64,000 nucleotides of DNA, from NCBI RefSeq assembly GCF_042687825.1, contig NZ_JBHUQE010000010.1:1-64000 (forward strand), read 5' to 3'. The notes below the pieces were generated by a model. It saw nothing but the letters and a program-made list of their open reading frames with translations, had not been told where the DNA came from and searched no databases. A program made the translations under genes and the position numbers. Source of the stretch: Sedimentitalea sp042687825 (GTDB lineage: Bacteria > Pseudomonadota > Alphaproteobacteria > Rhodobacterales > Rhodobacteraceae). Of this stretch, positions 17,131-26,621 are shown one piece after another (positions within the stretch are counted from its first letter, which is position 1; every line of letters starts with the position of its first letter).

Positions 17131-17810
17131 CAGGCGGACTTTTCGTTGATGTCGTCCCAGGCCCGGTTGATGTCGATCAGGCGCTTTTCAGCCAGTTTGA
17201 CCGCCTCTTGCGGCACGCCCCGCGCCATCATGCTGTCGGGATGGGTTTCGCGCACCAGCGTGCGCCAGGCGCGGCGAATTTCGGGCAGGGGCGTGTCCGG
17301 CGACACCCCCAGAACCGTATAGGGATCGGGCCGCGCATCCGGCACGAACCGCGCCCGCAACGCCCGGAACTTGTGGTCGGGCACGCCGAAAATGTCGGCG
17401 ACCTCCTCGAGAAAGCGGTTTTCGCCGGGGTGATAGAACCCGTCCGCCATGGCGATGTGAAACAGACCCTCCATCAGATCGCACAGGGTCTTGGGATCGT
17501 CTTCGAACATCCGGCCGATTCGCCGCGCATAGTCCTGAAACCCGGCCACGTCTGTCCGGGCCAGATTAAAGACCCGCGCCGCGCCGGCCTCGTCCTTGCT
17601 GGCGATCTGAAAGACCTCGCGAAAGGCCGTCACCTCGTCGCGGGTCACCTGGCCATCGGCCTTGGCCATTTTCGCCCCCAGCGCGATCACCGCGATGGCA
17701 AAGGCGACGCTTCGTTCGGGGCGGCTGCGCAGGCGGTCAAAGACCGCGGTCAGGCTTTCGCCCTGCGCAAGTGCCGACAACGCATCGGATATTCGAGACC
17801 AGAGTGACAT
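17130..17810 (-). CDS. TerB/DjlA-like J-domain co-chaperone
   Basis: This 226-aa protein combines an N-terminal TerB-like helical domain (FAIAVIALGAKMAKADGQVTRDEV, about 36-60; IAMADGFYHPGENRFLEEVA, about 118-138) with a C-terminal J domain (DPYTVLGVSPDTPLPEIRRA) that keeps the essential HPD tripeptide in RETHPDSM. J domains stimulate the DnaK ATPase. E. coli DjlA is membrane-anchored, but this protein lacks an N-terminal transmembrane segment and is probably cytosolic. It is coupled to the EEP nuclease gene by a one-base overlap. Confidence 0.88.
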   Translation of the reverse strand: MSLWSRISDALSALAQGESLTAVFDRLRSRPERSVAFAIAVIALGAKMAKADGQVTRDEVTAFREVFQIASKDEAGAARVFNLARTDVAGFQDYARRIGRMFEDDPKTLCDLMEGLFHIAMADGFYHPGENRFLEEVADIFGVPDHKFRALRARFVPDARPDPYTVLGVSPDTPLPEIRRAWRTLVRETHPDSMMARGVPQEAVKLAEKRLIDINRAWDDINEKSA

Positions 17811-18039
17811 GTCCGCAGTCTATCCCTCCCGGCCCGGACTGTCAGGTGCGCCATCTGGTCCCGGTGGCAAAATCTTCGGCACCGGGTCGGAACCGGTGAA
17901 TGGCCGGCCGGTAACGCGACTTGCGGAAGAAACGGATTACAGGTCCGCATGCGTGCCAGCGGCCTTCCGGTGCCAGACCGCGACGCTCCGGCGGCCGAGA
18001 AAGCCGGCGCTCCGGACCATCCGGGGGTTTCCGACCGGC

Positions 18040-18525
18040 TCAGAAGATCCAGATCGCCAAGGTCCAGATCGCGGCCAGGATCGTCGGATAGAACGTGCCG
18101 GCAAAGCCAAAGGCGCGCAGCGGCGGCGCGGCATGATAGCCGATCCAAAACGCCAGCCGGGCGATCCCGAACCCGACCCCCAGCGCCAGAACGACCGCGC
18201 CCCCTGCGGCAAAGGCCACGAACGGCCAGACCGCGATCGCCAGCACCAGCTGTTCCATGGTGTTGGACAGCACCCGCTGGTCGACCCAGGCCGGGCTGCC
18301 CGGCGCAAATTCCTCGCCGTCGATGAGCGCGTCGTCAAAGAACCGGCGCTGCGCCAGGCGGCCGATCATCGCGATCAGCACCAGACCGGGGACAAAGAAG
18401 GCCCCCGGCAAGGCCAGCGCCGGCGGCAGATAGGCCGGATCCGCCAGATGCACCCCGCCCACGAGCGCCAGCGCCCAAAGGGCGCCGGCGGCCATGCCGA
18501 GCAGTATCTTGCGCCGCTTGCGCAT
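18040..18525 (-). CDS. MAPEG family membrane protein
   Basis: This 161-aa protein has four hydrophobic segments and the MAPEG-like RVLSNTMEQLVLAIAVWPFVA and GFGIARLAFWIGYHAAPPLRAFGFAGTFYP patterns. MAPEG proteins include glutathione-dependent microsomal transferases and small bacterial relatives of unknown function. Its ATG at 18525 overlaps the stop of the methylmalonyl-CoA mutase gene by one base; an alternative GTG lies one codon upstream. Co-transcription with the mutase is likely, but no metabolic link is known to me. Confidence 0.75.
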   Translation of the reverse strand: MRKRRKILLGMAAGALWALALVGGVHLADPAYLPPALALPGAFFVPGLVLIAMIGRLAQRRFFDDALIDGEEFAPGSPAWVDQRVLSNTMEQLVLAIAVWPFVAFAAGGAVVLALGVGFGIARLAFWIGYHAAPPLRAFGFAGTFYPTILAAIWTLAIWIF

Positions 18526-20654
18526 CACCCCCGCGTTGATTTGATGAGATCGATGACGTTTTTGGCGGCGTCGGGGATGTTGGTTCCGGGGCCGAAGATG
18601 GCTTTGACGCCGCGGTCCTTGAGGTAGTCGTAATCCTGTTGCGGCACGACGCCGCCGCAGATCACCAGGATGTCCTCGGCGCCCTTGGCCCTGAGGGCTT
18701 CGACCAGTTGCGGCGCCAGCGTCTTGTGGCCGGCGGCCTGGCTGCTGATGCCGACCACGTGCACGTCGTTGTCGATGGCGTCCTGGGCCGCCTCTTCGGG
18801 GGTCTGGAACAGCGGCCCGACATCGACGTCAAAGCCGATATCGGCAAAGGCGGTGGCGATCACCTTGGCGCCGCGGTCATGCCCGTCCTGGCCCATCTTG
18901 ACCACCAGCATGCGCGGCCGCCGACCTTCGGTCTCGGCGAAATCCTCGACCGTCTTCTGGATCGCGGCAAAGCCCTCGTCGCCCTCGTAGGCGGCGCCAT
19001 AGACCCCGGCCAGGGTCTTGACCTCGGCGCGGTGGCGGCCGAATTCCTTTTCCATCGCCAGGCTGATCTCGCCGACCGAGGCGCGGGCGCGGGCCGCCTC
19101 GACCGCCGCCTCCAGCAGGTTGCCGCCCTCGCGGGCGCGGCGGGTCAGTTCGTCCAGCGCGGCCTGGCAGGCGGCATCGTCGCGGGTCGCGCGGATCTGT
19201 TCCAGCCGGGCGATCTGGCTGGTGCGCACCCGGTCATTGTCGACCTCGAGGATGTCGATCGGGTCTTCCTTGTCCTTGCGGTACTTGTTGACCCCGACGA
19301 TCACCTCTTCGCCGCGGTCGATCAGCGCCTGCCGGCGGGCCGCGCTTTCCTCGATCCTGAGCTTGGGCATGCCGCTGGCCACGGCCTTGGTCATGCCGCC
19401 CATCTCTTCGGCTTCCTGCATCAGCTCCCAGGCCTTGGTGGCCAGATCGTTGGTCAGGCTTTCGACGTAATAGGACCCGGCCAGCGGATCGACCACCTTG
19501 GTGATGCCGGTCTCTTCCTGCAGCACCAGCTGGGTGTTGCGGGCGATGCGGGCGGAGAATTCCGTCGGCAGCGCGATCGCCTCGTCCAGGGCGTTGGTGT
19601 GCAGGCTCTGGGTGCCGCCCAGCACCGCGCTCATCGCCTCGCAGGTGGTGCGGATGACGTTGTTATAGGGGTCCTGCTCCTGCAGGCTGACACCGCTGGT
19701 CTGGCAATGGGTGCGCAGCATCTTGGAGCGCTCGTTCTTGGCGCCGAACTCGGTCATCACCCGGTGCCACAACAGCCGCGCCGCGCGCAGCTTGGCCGCC
19801 TCCATGAAGAAATTCATGCCGATGGCAAAGAAGAAGGACAGCCGGCCGGCGAACTTGTCGACATCCATGCCCGCCTCGATCGCGGCGCGCACATATTCCC
19901 GGCCATCCGCCAGCGTATAGGCCAGCTCCTGCACCAGGTTCGCCCCGGCCTCCTGCATGTGATAGCCGGAAATCGAGATCGAGTTGAATTTCGGCATCTC
20001 GTTGGAGGTGTATTCGATGATGTCGCTGATGATCCGCATGCTGGGCTCGGGCGGATAGATATAGGTGTTGCGCACCATGAATTCCTTCAGCACGTCGTTC
20101 TGGATCGTGCCCGACAGCTGCGCCTTGTCCACCCCCTGTTCCTCGCCGGCGACGATGAAACTGGCCAGGATCGGGATCACCGCACCGTTCATCGTCATGC
20201 TGACCGACATCTGCCCCAGCGGGATGCCGTCAAACAGGATCTTCATGTCCTCGACGCTGTCGATCGCGACGCCGGCCTTGCCGACATCGCCCTGCACCCG
20301 CGGATGGTCGCTGTCATAGCCGCGATGCGTGGCCAGGTCGAACGCCACCGAACAGCCCTGCTGGCCGGCGGCGATGTTCTTGCGGTAGAACGCGTTGGAT
20401 TCCTCGGCCGTCGAAAACCCGGCATATTGCCGGATCGTCCACGGCCGCCCCGCATACATCGTCGCCCGCGGACCCCGCACAAAAGGCGCCGCCCCGGGGA
20501 TCGACCCCAGATGCCCGATCCCCGCAAGATCTTCCTCGAAATAAACCGGCCGAACCGGTATCCCCTCCGCCGTCGCCCACGTCAGATCATCGACCGGGCG
20601 CCCGCGCAGTTCCTTTTCAGCCAGTGCCTTCCATTCGTCTTTCTTGCTTGTCAT
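18525..20654 (-). CDS. scpA: Methylmalonyl-CoA mutase
   Basis: This 709-aa adenosylcobalamin enzyme converts (R)-methylmalonyl-CoA to succinyl-CoA, the last step of propionyl-CoA assimilation. The N-terminal TIM barrel (PFVRGPRATMYAGRPWTIRQYAGFSTAEESN) binds the CoA ester, and the C-terminal domain has the B12 motif DGHDRG with His592 as cobalt ligand, followed by GISSQAAGHKTL and VICGGVVPQQD. One polypeptide carries both domains, so it is the single-subunit type, not the small-subunit partner. The pcc genes are nearby; no epimerase gene is in the window. Confidence 0.97.
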   Translation of the reverse strand: MTSKKDEWKALAEKELRGRPVDDLTWATAEGIPVRPVYFEEDLAGIGHLGSIPGAAPFVRGPRATMYAGRPWTIRQYAGFSTAEESNAFYRKNIAAGQQGCSVAFDLATHRGYDSDHPRVQGDVGKAGVAIDSVEDMKILFDGIPLGQMSVSMTMNGAVIPILASFIVAGEEQGVDKAQLSGTIQNDVLKEFMVRNTYIYPPEPSMRIISDIIEYTSNEMPKFNSISISGYHMQEAGANLVQELAYTLADGREYVRAAIEAGMDVDKFAGRLSFFFAIGMNFFMEAAKLRAARLLWHRVMTEFGAKNERSKMLRTHCQTSGVSLQEQDPYNNVIRTTCEAMSAVLGGTQSLHTNALDEAIALPTEFSARIARNTQLVLQEETGITKVVDPLAGSYYVESLTNDLATKAWELMQEAEEMGGMTKAVASGMPKLRIEESAARRQALIDRGEEVIVGVNKYRKDKEDPIDILEVDNDRVRTSQIARLEQIRATRDDAACQAALDELTRRAREGGNLLEAAVEAARARASVGEISLAMEKEFGRHRAEVKTLAGVYGAAYEGDEGFAAIQKTVEDFAETEGRRPRMLVVKMGQDGHDRGAKVIATAFADIGFDVDVGPLFQTPEEAAQDAIDNDVHVVGISSQAAGHKTLAPQLVEALRAKGAEDILVICGGVVPQQDYDYLKDRGVKAIFGPGTNIPDAAKNVIDLIKSTRG

Positions 20655-21060
20655 CGTGTCTTCCTCTTGTCTTTTCGGTCAATAGCGGCGTTCACCCCGC
20701 CCATGTTTCATATGGCGATCCGGTCACCGGCGGCTGGCAGACCGCGATCTCTTAGAGAACCCCGGCCGGGATGCGCCATTGGCGCCGGGCCGGGATCCGC
20801 TGAACCGCCGGCAAAACGCCATCGCGGCACGGACCGCTCCGGCAGCGGCGTGTGGCGCAAGTCCATGTCCCACGATGGGATCGGGCAATCTTTGCCCCGC
20901 GGCATGCTCCGGTCCTGGCCTGCCAGCCGCGCCGGGCTTGCCTCTGCCGGCCCCGCCAATCACCACCGTGCAATCTCTATCGATGTTTTTACGGGCCGGT
21001 GCGAAATCAACGGTCGCATTCACCGGATCCGCACCTATATTTGTTCCGACAGGAGACAAA
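20655..21060. other. Divergent intergenic region, scpA / DUF4174 gene
   Basis: This 406-bp gap between two divergent genes holds no convincing small gene. It should contain the scpA promoter on the minus strand and that of the DUF4174 gene on the plus strand, where a TATATT (21032-21037) lies upstream of a strong AGGAG. I did not find a TTTGCAAA palindrome here, unlike the pccB and pccR promoters. Confidence 0.5.
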
Positions 21061-21504
21061 ATGAATCGTATGTTAGCCATTGTTTTCGCCGCATTTATCC
21101 TGAATGCAGCCCATGCCCAGGACATGGAGGAAACGCCCAAGGCCGACATCATCCGTTCTGCAGGTGACAGCGATCTAAGTGAATTTTTATGGATCAACCG
21201 CCCGATCGTGGTGTTTGCGGACTCGGCCGCCGATCCGCGATATGCCGAGCAGATCGAGCGCCTGCAGGGCGGGCTGGACAGGCTGGCCGAACGCGATGTT
21301 GTGATCCTGACCGATACCGATCCGGCAGCCGCGTCGCCGCTGCGCCGGAAATTGCGCCCGCGGGGGTTCATGCTGGTGATTGTGGGCAAGGATGGCGGCG
21401 TCAAACTGCGCAAGCCGCTGCCCTGGACCGTGCGCGAGATCACCCGCTCGATCGACAAGATGCCCGAGCGGGAACGCGAGATTAACCAGAAACGCGGCTT
21501 CTGA
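21061..21504 (+). CDS. DUF4174 domain secreted protein
   Basis: This 147-aa protein starts at ATG 21061 behind a strong ACAGGAGACAAA site. A signal peptide (MNRMLAIVFAAFILNAAHAQ) directs it to the periplasm. The mature part has the DUF4174 pattern: LSEFLWINRPIVVFADSAADPRYAEQ, then VVILTDTDPAA, then GFMLVIVGKDGGVKLRKPLPW, resembling a thioredoxin-like fold without CxxC. It reads on the plus strand within a minus-strand block and ends 4 bp before the end of the convergent lipoprotein gene. Function unknown. Confidence 0.85.
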   Translation: MNRMLAIVFAAFILNAAHAQDMEETPKADIIRSAGDSDLSEFLWINRPIVVFADSAADPRYAEQIERLQGGLDRLAERDVVILTDTDPAAASPLRRKLRPRGFMLVIVGKDGGVKLRKPLPWTVREITRSIDKMPEREREINQKRGF

Positions 21505-21508
21505 GCCA

Positions 21509-22033
21509 TCAGATACTGCCCCGCGTGAAATACACGCGCTGCTGGCTGCGATCAAAGATCGACAGAGTCTTTTCCTGCGGATCATAGAACAGAACCGTGT
21601 CGGGGTCGGTCAGGGCCGCCGCATATTGCTTGGCGACCGTCTCGGTCATGCAATCCTTGGCGGCCACACCCGCCGTGATGACCCCCAACCCGTCCGGAAG
21701 ATCCAGCGCCATGATCGCCTCGGATACCCGGCTGGGGTCGACGCCGGGAACGTCAAAGGCGACGGCGGTGCCCTGGCGCAGCAGGCGCACGCCCTTGCGG
21801 ATCGTGCGCACCACTGTGATGGTTTCCCGAATTTCGGGTCCCTGCACCGCGAACGCTGCCGCGGTGCATTCGATGGTCGATTTGAAATAGGCGGTTTCAC
21901 CCAGAACCAGCCAGCGTTCCAGCCGGCCGCGCACCGACTGTTCCCGGTCCTGGGCACAGGCCGTCAGCGCAACCCCCATCAGGATCGCAATGGCGGCGCG
22001 CCCAGGAAGGCGGGATGTCCGGCTGCCGCTCAC
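21509..22033 (-). CDS. Lipoprotein of unknown function
   Basis: This 174-aa protein starts at a GTG 4 bp after the pccA stop. The N-terminus (GRAAIAILMGVALTAC) is a lipoprotein signal with lipobox L-T-A-C (Cys26). The rest has the look of a small periplasmic domain (RLLRQGTAVAFDVPGVDP; TVLFYDPQEKTLSIFDRS) with no family I can name. The tight spacing suggests it is transcribed with pccA. Similar small proteins sit between the pcc genes in related genomes, but a role in propionate metabolism is unproven. Confidence 0.7.
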   Translation of the reverse strand: MSGSRTSRLPGRAAIAILMGVALTACAQDREQSVRGRLERWLVLGETAYFKSTIECTAAAFAVQGPEIRETITVVRTIRKGVRLLRQGTAVAFDVPGVDPSRVSEAIMALDLPDGLGVITAGVAAKDCMTETVAKQYAAALTDPDTVLFYDPQEKTLSIFDRSQQRVYFTRGSI

Positions 22034-22037
22034 GGCC

Positions 22038-24083
<2,046 letters not shown>

Positions 24084-24389
24084 GTGCTGTCCTTCATTCG
24101 TGTTTCGGTCGCACGCAAAACGCCGCCGCGGTGTTAAAAAACCGCAGCGGCGTTCCGCGCATCATGTGTCAGGCCCGGTTCGGGCCAAATGTCGGAAATG
24201 GGTCGGGCAGCGATCGACGTCAAAGCGATCGGCAGGCGGCCTGGTACGCGGATCCGCAGCGCGGTTTCGGCCGGGCCCGGAGGCACCAAAGCCGGACCCC
24301 GGGCGACGTCATTCGCCCCTTGGGGCCGGCCAGAGCCGGCGTGCCGCTTTGCCCCGCGCCGGGGATCGGCGCGGTCCGCAATTTTCAGA
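24084..24389. other. Leader region upstream of pccA
   Basis: This 306-bp region separates the small lipoprotein gene from pccA, both minus strand. Apart from the hairpin at 24119-24154 I see no gene or motif. It probably contains the pccA promoter and 5' leader. Confidence 0.5.
24119..24154 (-). terminator. Strong hairpin upstream of pccA (terminator or attenuator)
   Basis: The arms AACGCCGC/GCGGT and ACCGC/GCGGCGTT pair around an A/T-rich loop (one mismatched base in each arm). Read on the minus strand, the hairpin is followed by TTTGCG, not a long T-tract. It lies 36-71 nt upstream of the pccA ATG, so it could terminate transcripts from the upstream lipoprotein gene or form part of the pccA leader. 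Confidence 0.55.
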
Positions 24390-24596
24390 TCAGTTGCACT
24401 TGCCCGGGTTGGCCTCGCAGTAGAGCACATTGCCCGCCGCGCCGGCCGCTGCCCCGGCATAGACATTGCCGTCCAGCACCGCCGCGCCCAGGAATCCGGC
24501 GCCGGCGCCATAGAGCGCCTGTTCGCCGGTGCTGTCGCCGCAGGCGGCAAGGCCCGCACATAGCGCCAAGGCGCCCCAAAGGTGTATTGCCCGCAT
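24390..24596 (-). CDS. Small Gly/Ala-rich lipoprotein
   Basis: A 68-aa protein with a textbook lipoprotein signal (MRAIHLWGALALCAGLAAC, Cys19), preceded by a strong AGGAGGGG site 5 nt before ATG. The mature part is short and rich in Gly and Ala (ALYGAGAGFLGAAVLDG; YAGAAAGAAGN) with two more cysteines near the end (YCEANPGKC). The glycine-zipper-like stretch suggests membrane association. I recognise no family beyond that. It sits upstream of pccA with a 306-bp gap. Confidence 0.75.
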   Translation of the reverse strand: MRAIHLWGALALCAGLAACGDSTGEQALYGAGAGFLGAAVLDGNVYAGAAAGAAGNVLYCEANPGKCN

Positions 24597-24954
24597 TCTG
24601 CCCCTCCTTCTCGTGGTCTGGTGGCCAATGCTTCCTCATGCCCACGCCACAGCGTTCCGCGCAACGGCAAAGGCCGGCAGGCCGGAGGATGAGCCAAACC
24701 ATGCCGATTATCGGCTGCGAATCGTTCATGAAAAGAGACGGACAGGCAAATGTCAGAGACAAAAGCCTGCCCGCTCAGGGAAAGGGTACGGAATAGATAG
24801 TCTGCAGACGACGCAGGAAAGATTGGAAAGGAAAGGACAATGGCGCCGTCTACAACCTGGACGGTTGCATTTCCCATCAACCTCTCCAAGGCTGAAAATG
24901 TGACACCGAGAATTTGGGCTGAATCACGCCGATCGCCGCGAATTTTCCGCAAGA
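24597..24954. other. Intergenic region upstream of the 68-aa lipoprotein
   Basis: This 358-bp stretch holds no gene I can support. A minus-strand frame starting at ATG 24958, overlapping the preceding stop as ATGA, stays open across it, but its codon use is unlike the neighbours and it runs through the lipoprotein gene in another frame. The lipoprotein's ribosome-binding site is at the left edge. Confidence 0.5.
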
Positions 24955-25311
24955 TCATGCCGATCTCCCGTCGAAAACCTCGGGAAAACTGGCTTGAGCG
25001 ACCTTCAGATCAATGATCAGCAGCGCCTCGTAGCTGGCCGGATCGAAAGGGTCTTCGGCGGCGATCACCTCGCGGTCGAACAGCCAGCTCAGACGACCGG
25101 CATCCAGATTTCCGCGCTCAAAAGGCTGATCCCCGAACTGCGCCCACAGCGCGGCCATGAAGCCGGTATCGGCGCGCCGGTCGGCGGGCTTGCGGTCGGC
25201 ATAGCGTTCACGCCGCACGATCGGCGTCACCCCCCGGGGATTGGGGCGGCGGATCGTGAACTGATAATCCGTGCCGGGCAAACGGCCGGGAAACCCGCGA
25301 TGTTTCAGCAT
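24955..25311 (-). CDS. Hypothetical protein between pccA and pccB
   Basis: A 118-aa soluble protein starting at ATG 25311 (the frame is open to 25365). It is rich in charged residues (YADRKPADRRADTGF) and has a conserved-looking middle (MAALWAQFGDQPFERGNLDAGRLSWLFDREVI) and an acidic C-terminus. No signal peptide or membrane segment. Composition and third-position GC fit a real gene. I do not recognise the family; it reads in the direction of pccA. Confidence 0.55.
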   Translation of the reverse strand: MLKHRGFPGRLPGTDYQFTIRRPNPRGVTPIVRRERYADRKPADRRADTGFMAALWAQFGDQPFERGNLDAGRLSWLFDREVIAAEDPFDPASYEALLIIDLKVAQASFPEVFDGRSA

Positions 25312-25389
25312 GGGCCGGCCTCGGCAGCAGGGCGCGGCGCGCCTGGCTGTACGATTGCCGTCCATGCGCGATGGGGCGGGGCTTTGCGG

Positions 25390-25530
25390 TCAGTATTTGC
25401 CGGAAAACGTCCTGTCCACGGTGATCGGTTCCGGTTCTGCGATGGTAAATTCTTCCTGAATCGACATGTCGCAGGCGGCAAGAACCGCCGCAATGCCGAG
25501 GATTGCCAATGATGCGATGCGCTTTGACAT
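25390..25530 (-). CDS. Very small lipoprotein (46 aa)
   Basis: A 46-aa protein starting at ATG 25530 behind a good AGGAG (TCAGGAGACACGG before ATG). MSKRIASLAILGIAAVLAAC is a lipoprotein signal with lipobox L-A-A-C (Cys20); the mature peptide is only 26 residues (DMSIQEEFTIAEPEPITV...). It is shorter than most gene finders accept, but the SD and lipobox together make it credible. Function unknown; such peptides often sit beside outer-membrane or stress functions. Confidence 0.7.
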   Translation of the reverse strand: MSKRIASLAILGIAAVLAACDMSIQEEFTIAEPEPITVDRTFSGKY

Positions 25531-25735
25531 CCGTGTCTCCTGACTGCTCTGGCTGGGCCTTTTGACCCTTCCGGCCCCACGTTTGGGGCATGGGCTGCTT
25601 TTGCGCAGCTTTGCAGATCCATAGCCGAAAGACGCATGAAACAACATCCTTTGACGCGCCGGCAGACAGGGTGTGGCGACGATGGCGCAATCGTCCGGCC
25701 GGACGAGAATGTCAGCGCAACATATTGTGGTATCA

Positions 25736-26164
25736 TCAGAATTCTTCCCAGATGCAGTCGGCATCTTCCAGCCGATAGGCCTCGAAGAATTGCGTGGCCT
25801 CGGGCGCGGCCAGCCCGAACGGGACATCGCGGTCCGACAGGGAAATGACCACCCGCGATGGCGATAGCGCGTATTCCGCCAGATAGGGCAACACCAAGTT
25901 GCGGCACAGATGGTCCATGTCCGCCGCTGCCTGGCCGTAATCGACCGAACCGCTTTGCCGGGCAATCTGCGGCGCCACGAATCTGAAGCGGATCCAGACC
26001 TCGCCGGGGCGGTCGTCTACCAGCACTTCGTTCAGTTCGACAGGCTGGCCGGACGGGACGGTTATCGCCCACCCCGAAGTCGCCGACATCACCGCAAACC
26101 CGGCGGCCAGCCCCATGGCGGCACCGGCCATGACCCGGCCACGATTGTCGGCGACGAGACTCAT
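25736..26164 (-). CDS. DUF6497 family protein
   Basis: A 142-aa protein with a likely signal or membrane anchor (GRVMAGAAMGLAAGFAVMSATSGWA), then VPSGQPVELNEVLVDDRPGEVWIRFRFVAPQIAR, DMDHLCRNLVLPYLAEYAL and PFGLAAPEATQFFEAYRL, a layout I associate with DUF6497 of the Rhodobacteraceae. Its ATG overlaps the stop of the upstream small membrane-protein gene as ATGA, so the two form an operon. Function unknown. Confidence 0.75.
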   Translation of the reverse strand: MSLVADNRGRVMAGAAMGLAAGFAVMSATSGWAITVPSGQPVELNEVLVDDRPGEVWIRFRFVAPQIARQSGSVDYGQAAADMDHLCRNLVLPYLAEYALSPSRVVISLSDRDVPFGLAAPEATQFFEAYRLEDADCIWEEF

Positions 26165-26331
26165 ACGGGGGGGGCCATCCAGATCGTGGACAGAACAAGG
26201 ATCAGCAGCAGGAAATAGCCGATTCCCATTGTGACAACGGTGGGCCATGTGACGCCCTTGAGCAGGCCCACCTGCGCGTCCCTGCCGCGCGAAATATCGT
26301 CGGTTCGATCTATCCCTTTGAAAAAATTCAC
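26161..26331 (-). CDS. Small single-pass membrane protein (56 aa)
   Basis: A 56-aa protein starting at GTG 26331 behind GGGAGGA. The N-terminal half is soluble and charged (NFFKGIDRTDDISRGRDAQ); the C-terminal half is one transmembrane helix (VVTMGIGYFLLLILVLSTIW). It precedes and overlaps the DUF6497 gene (ATGA). A TTTGCAAA palindrome lies 36 nt upstream of the start, the same motif as in the pccB and pccR promoters, so the pair may belong to that regulon. Confidence 0.7.
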   Translation of the reverse strand: MNFFKGIDRTDDISRGRDAQVGLLKGVTWPTVVTMGIGYFLLLILVLSTIWMAPPV

Positions 26332-26366
26332 GAGTATCCTCCCTCTGGTTTGAAAACGCTCCGTTC

Positions 26367-26374
26367 TTTGCAAA
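26367..26374. promoter_or_regulatory. TTTGCAAA palindrome, candidate PccR site
   Basis: A perfect 8-bp palindrome 36 nt upstream of the GTG start of the 56-aa membrane protein (minus strand), downstream of pccB. A degenerate TTTGAAAA copy lies at 26349-26356. It is identical to the sites at 28227, 29564 and 29594. Confidence 0.55.
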
Positions 26375-26621
26375 AAAATGTTTTTACCAATACGCCCCGA
26401 GCCGCGCAGACAGCCGGTCCGGGCAAACAAACCGCAGCACCGCGCGGTGGCACGGCTTTTGCAGACAGCAAGGCGATCTGTGAAAAATTCATCGCCAGCA
26501 TACGGCCTCTTCATTCCTCTGTCTCCGCCGGGGCACCAGTTGCCGGGCGCCCCCGCGATGGTTGCGGTCCTGATCCGGACACCTGCCAAGCCTCACACGC
26601 CGGGGGCGCCGGGATCAGCCC

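Noticed and set aside
18525..20654. A cobalamin riboswitch before the methylmalonyl-CoA mutase gene
   Set aside because: The upstream region 20655-21060 shows no B12-box-like conserved sequence or matching stems.
18639..21167. An 842-codon plus-strand frame antisense to scpA
   Set aside because: It is opposite a well-conserved methylmalonyl-CoA mutase; the long open frame follows from that gene's codon bias.
24134..24958. A minus-strand frame from ATG 24958 with an ATGA overlap and a helix-turn-helix-like start
   Set aside because: The junction is attractive, but codon use is poor in third-position G/C, and the frame passes through the 68-aa lipoprotein gene in another register. A much shorter true peptide cannot be excluded.
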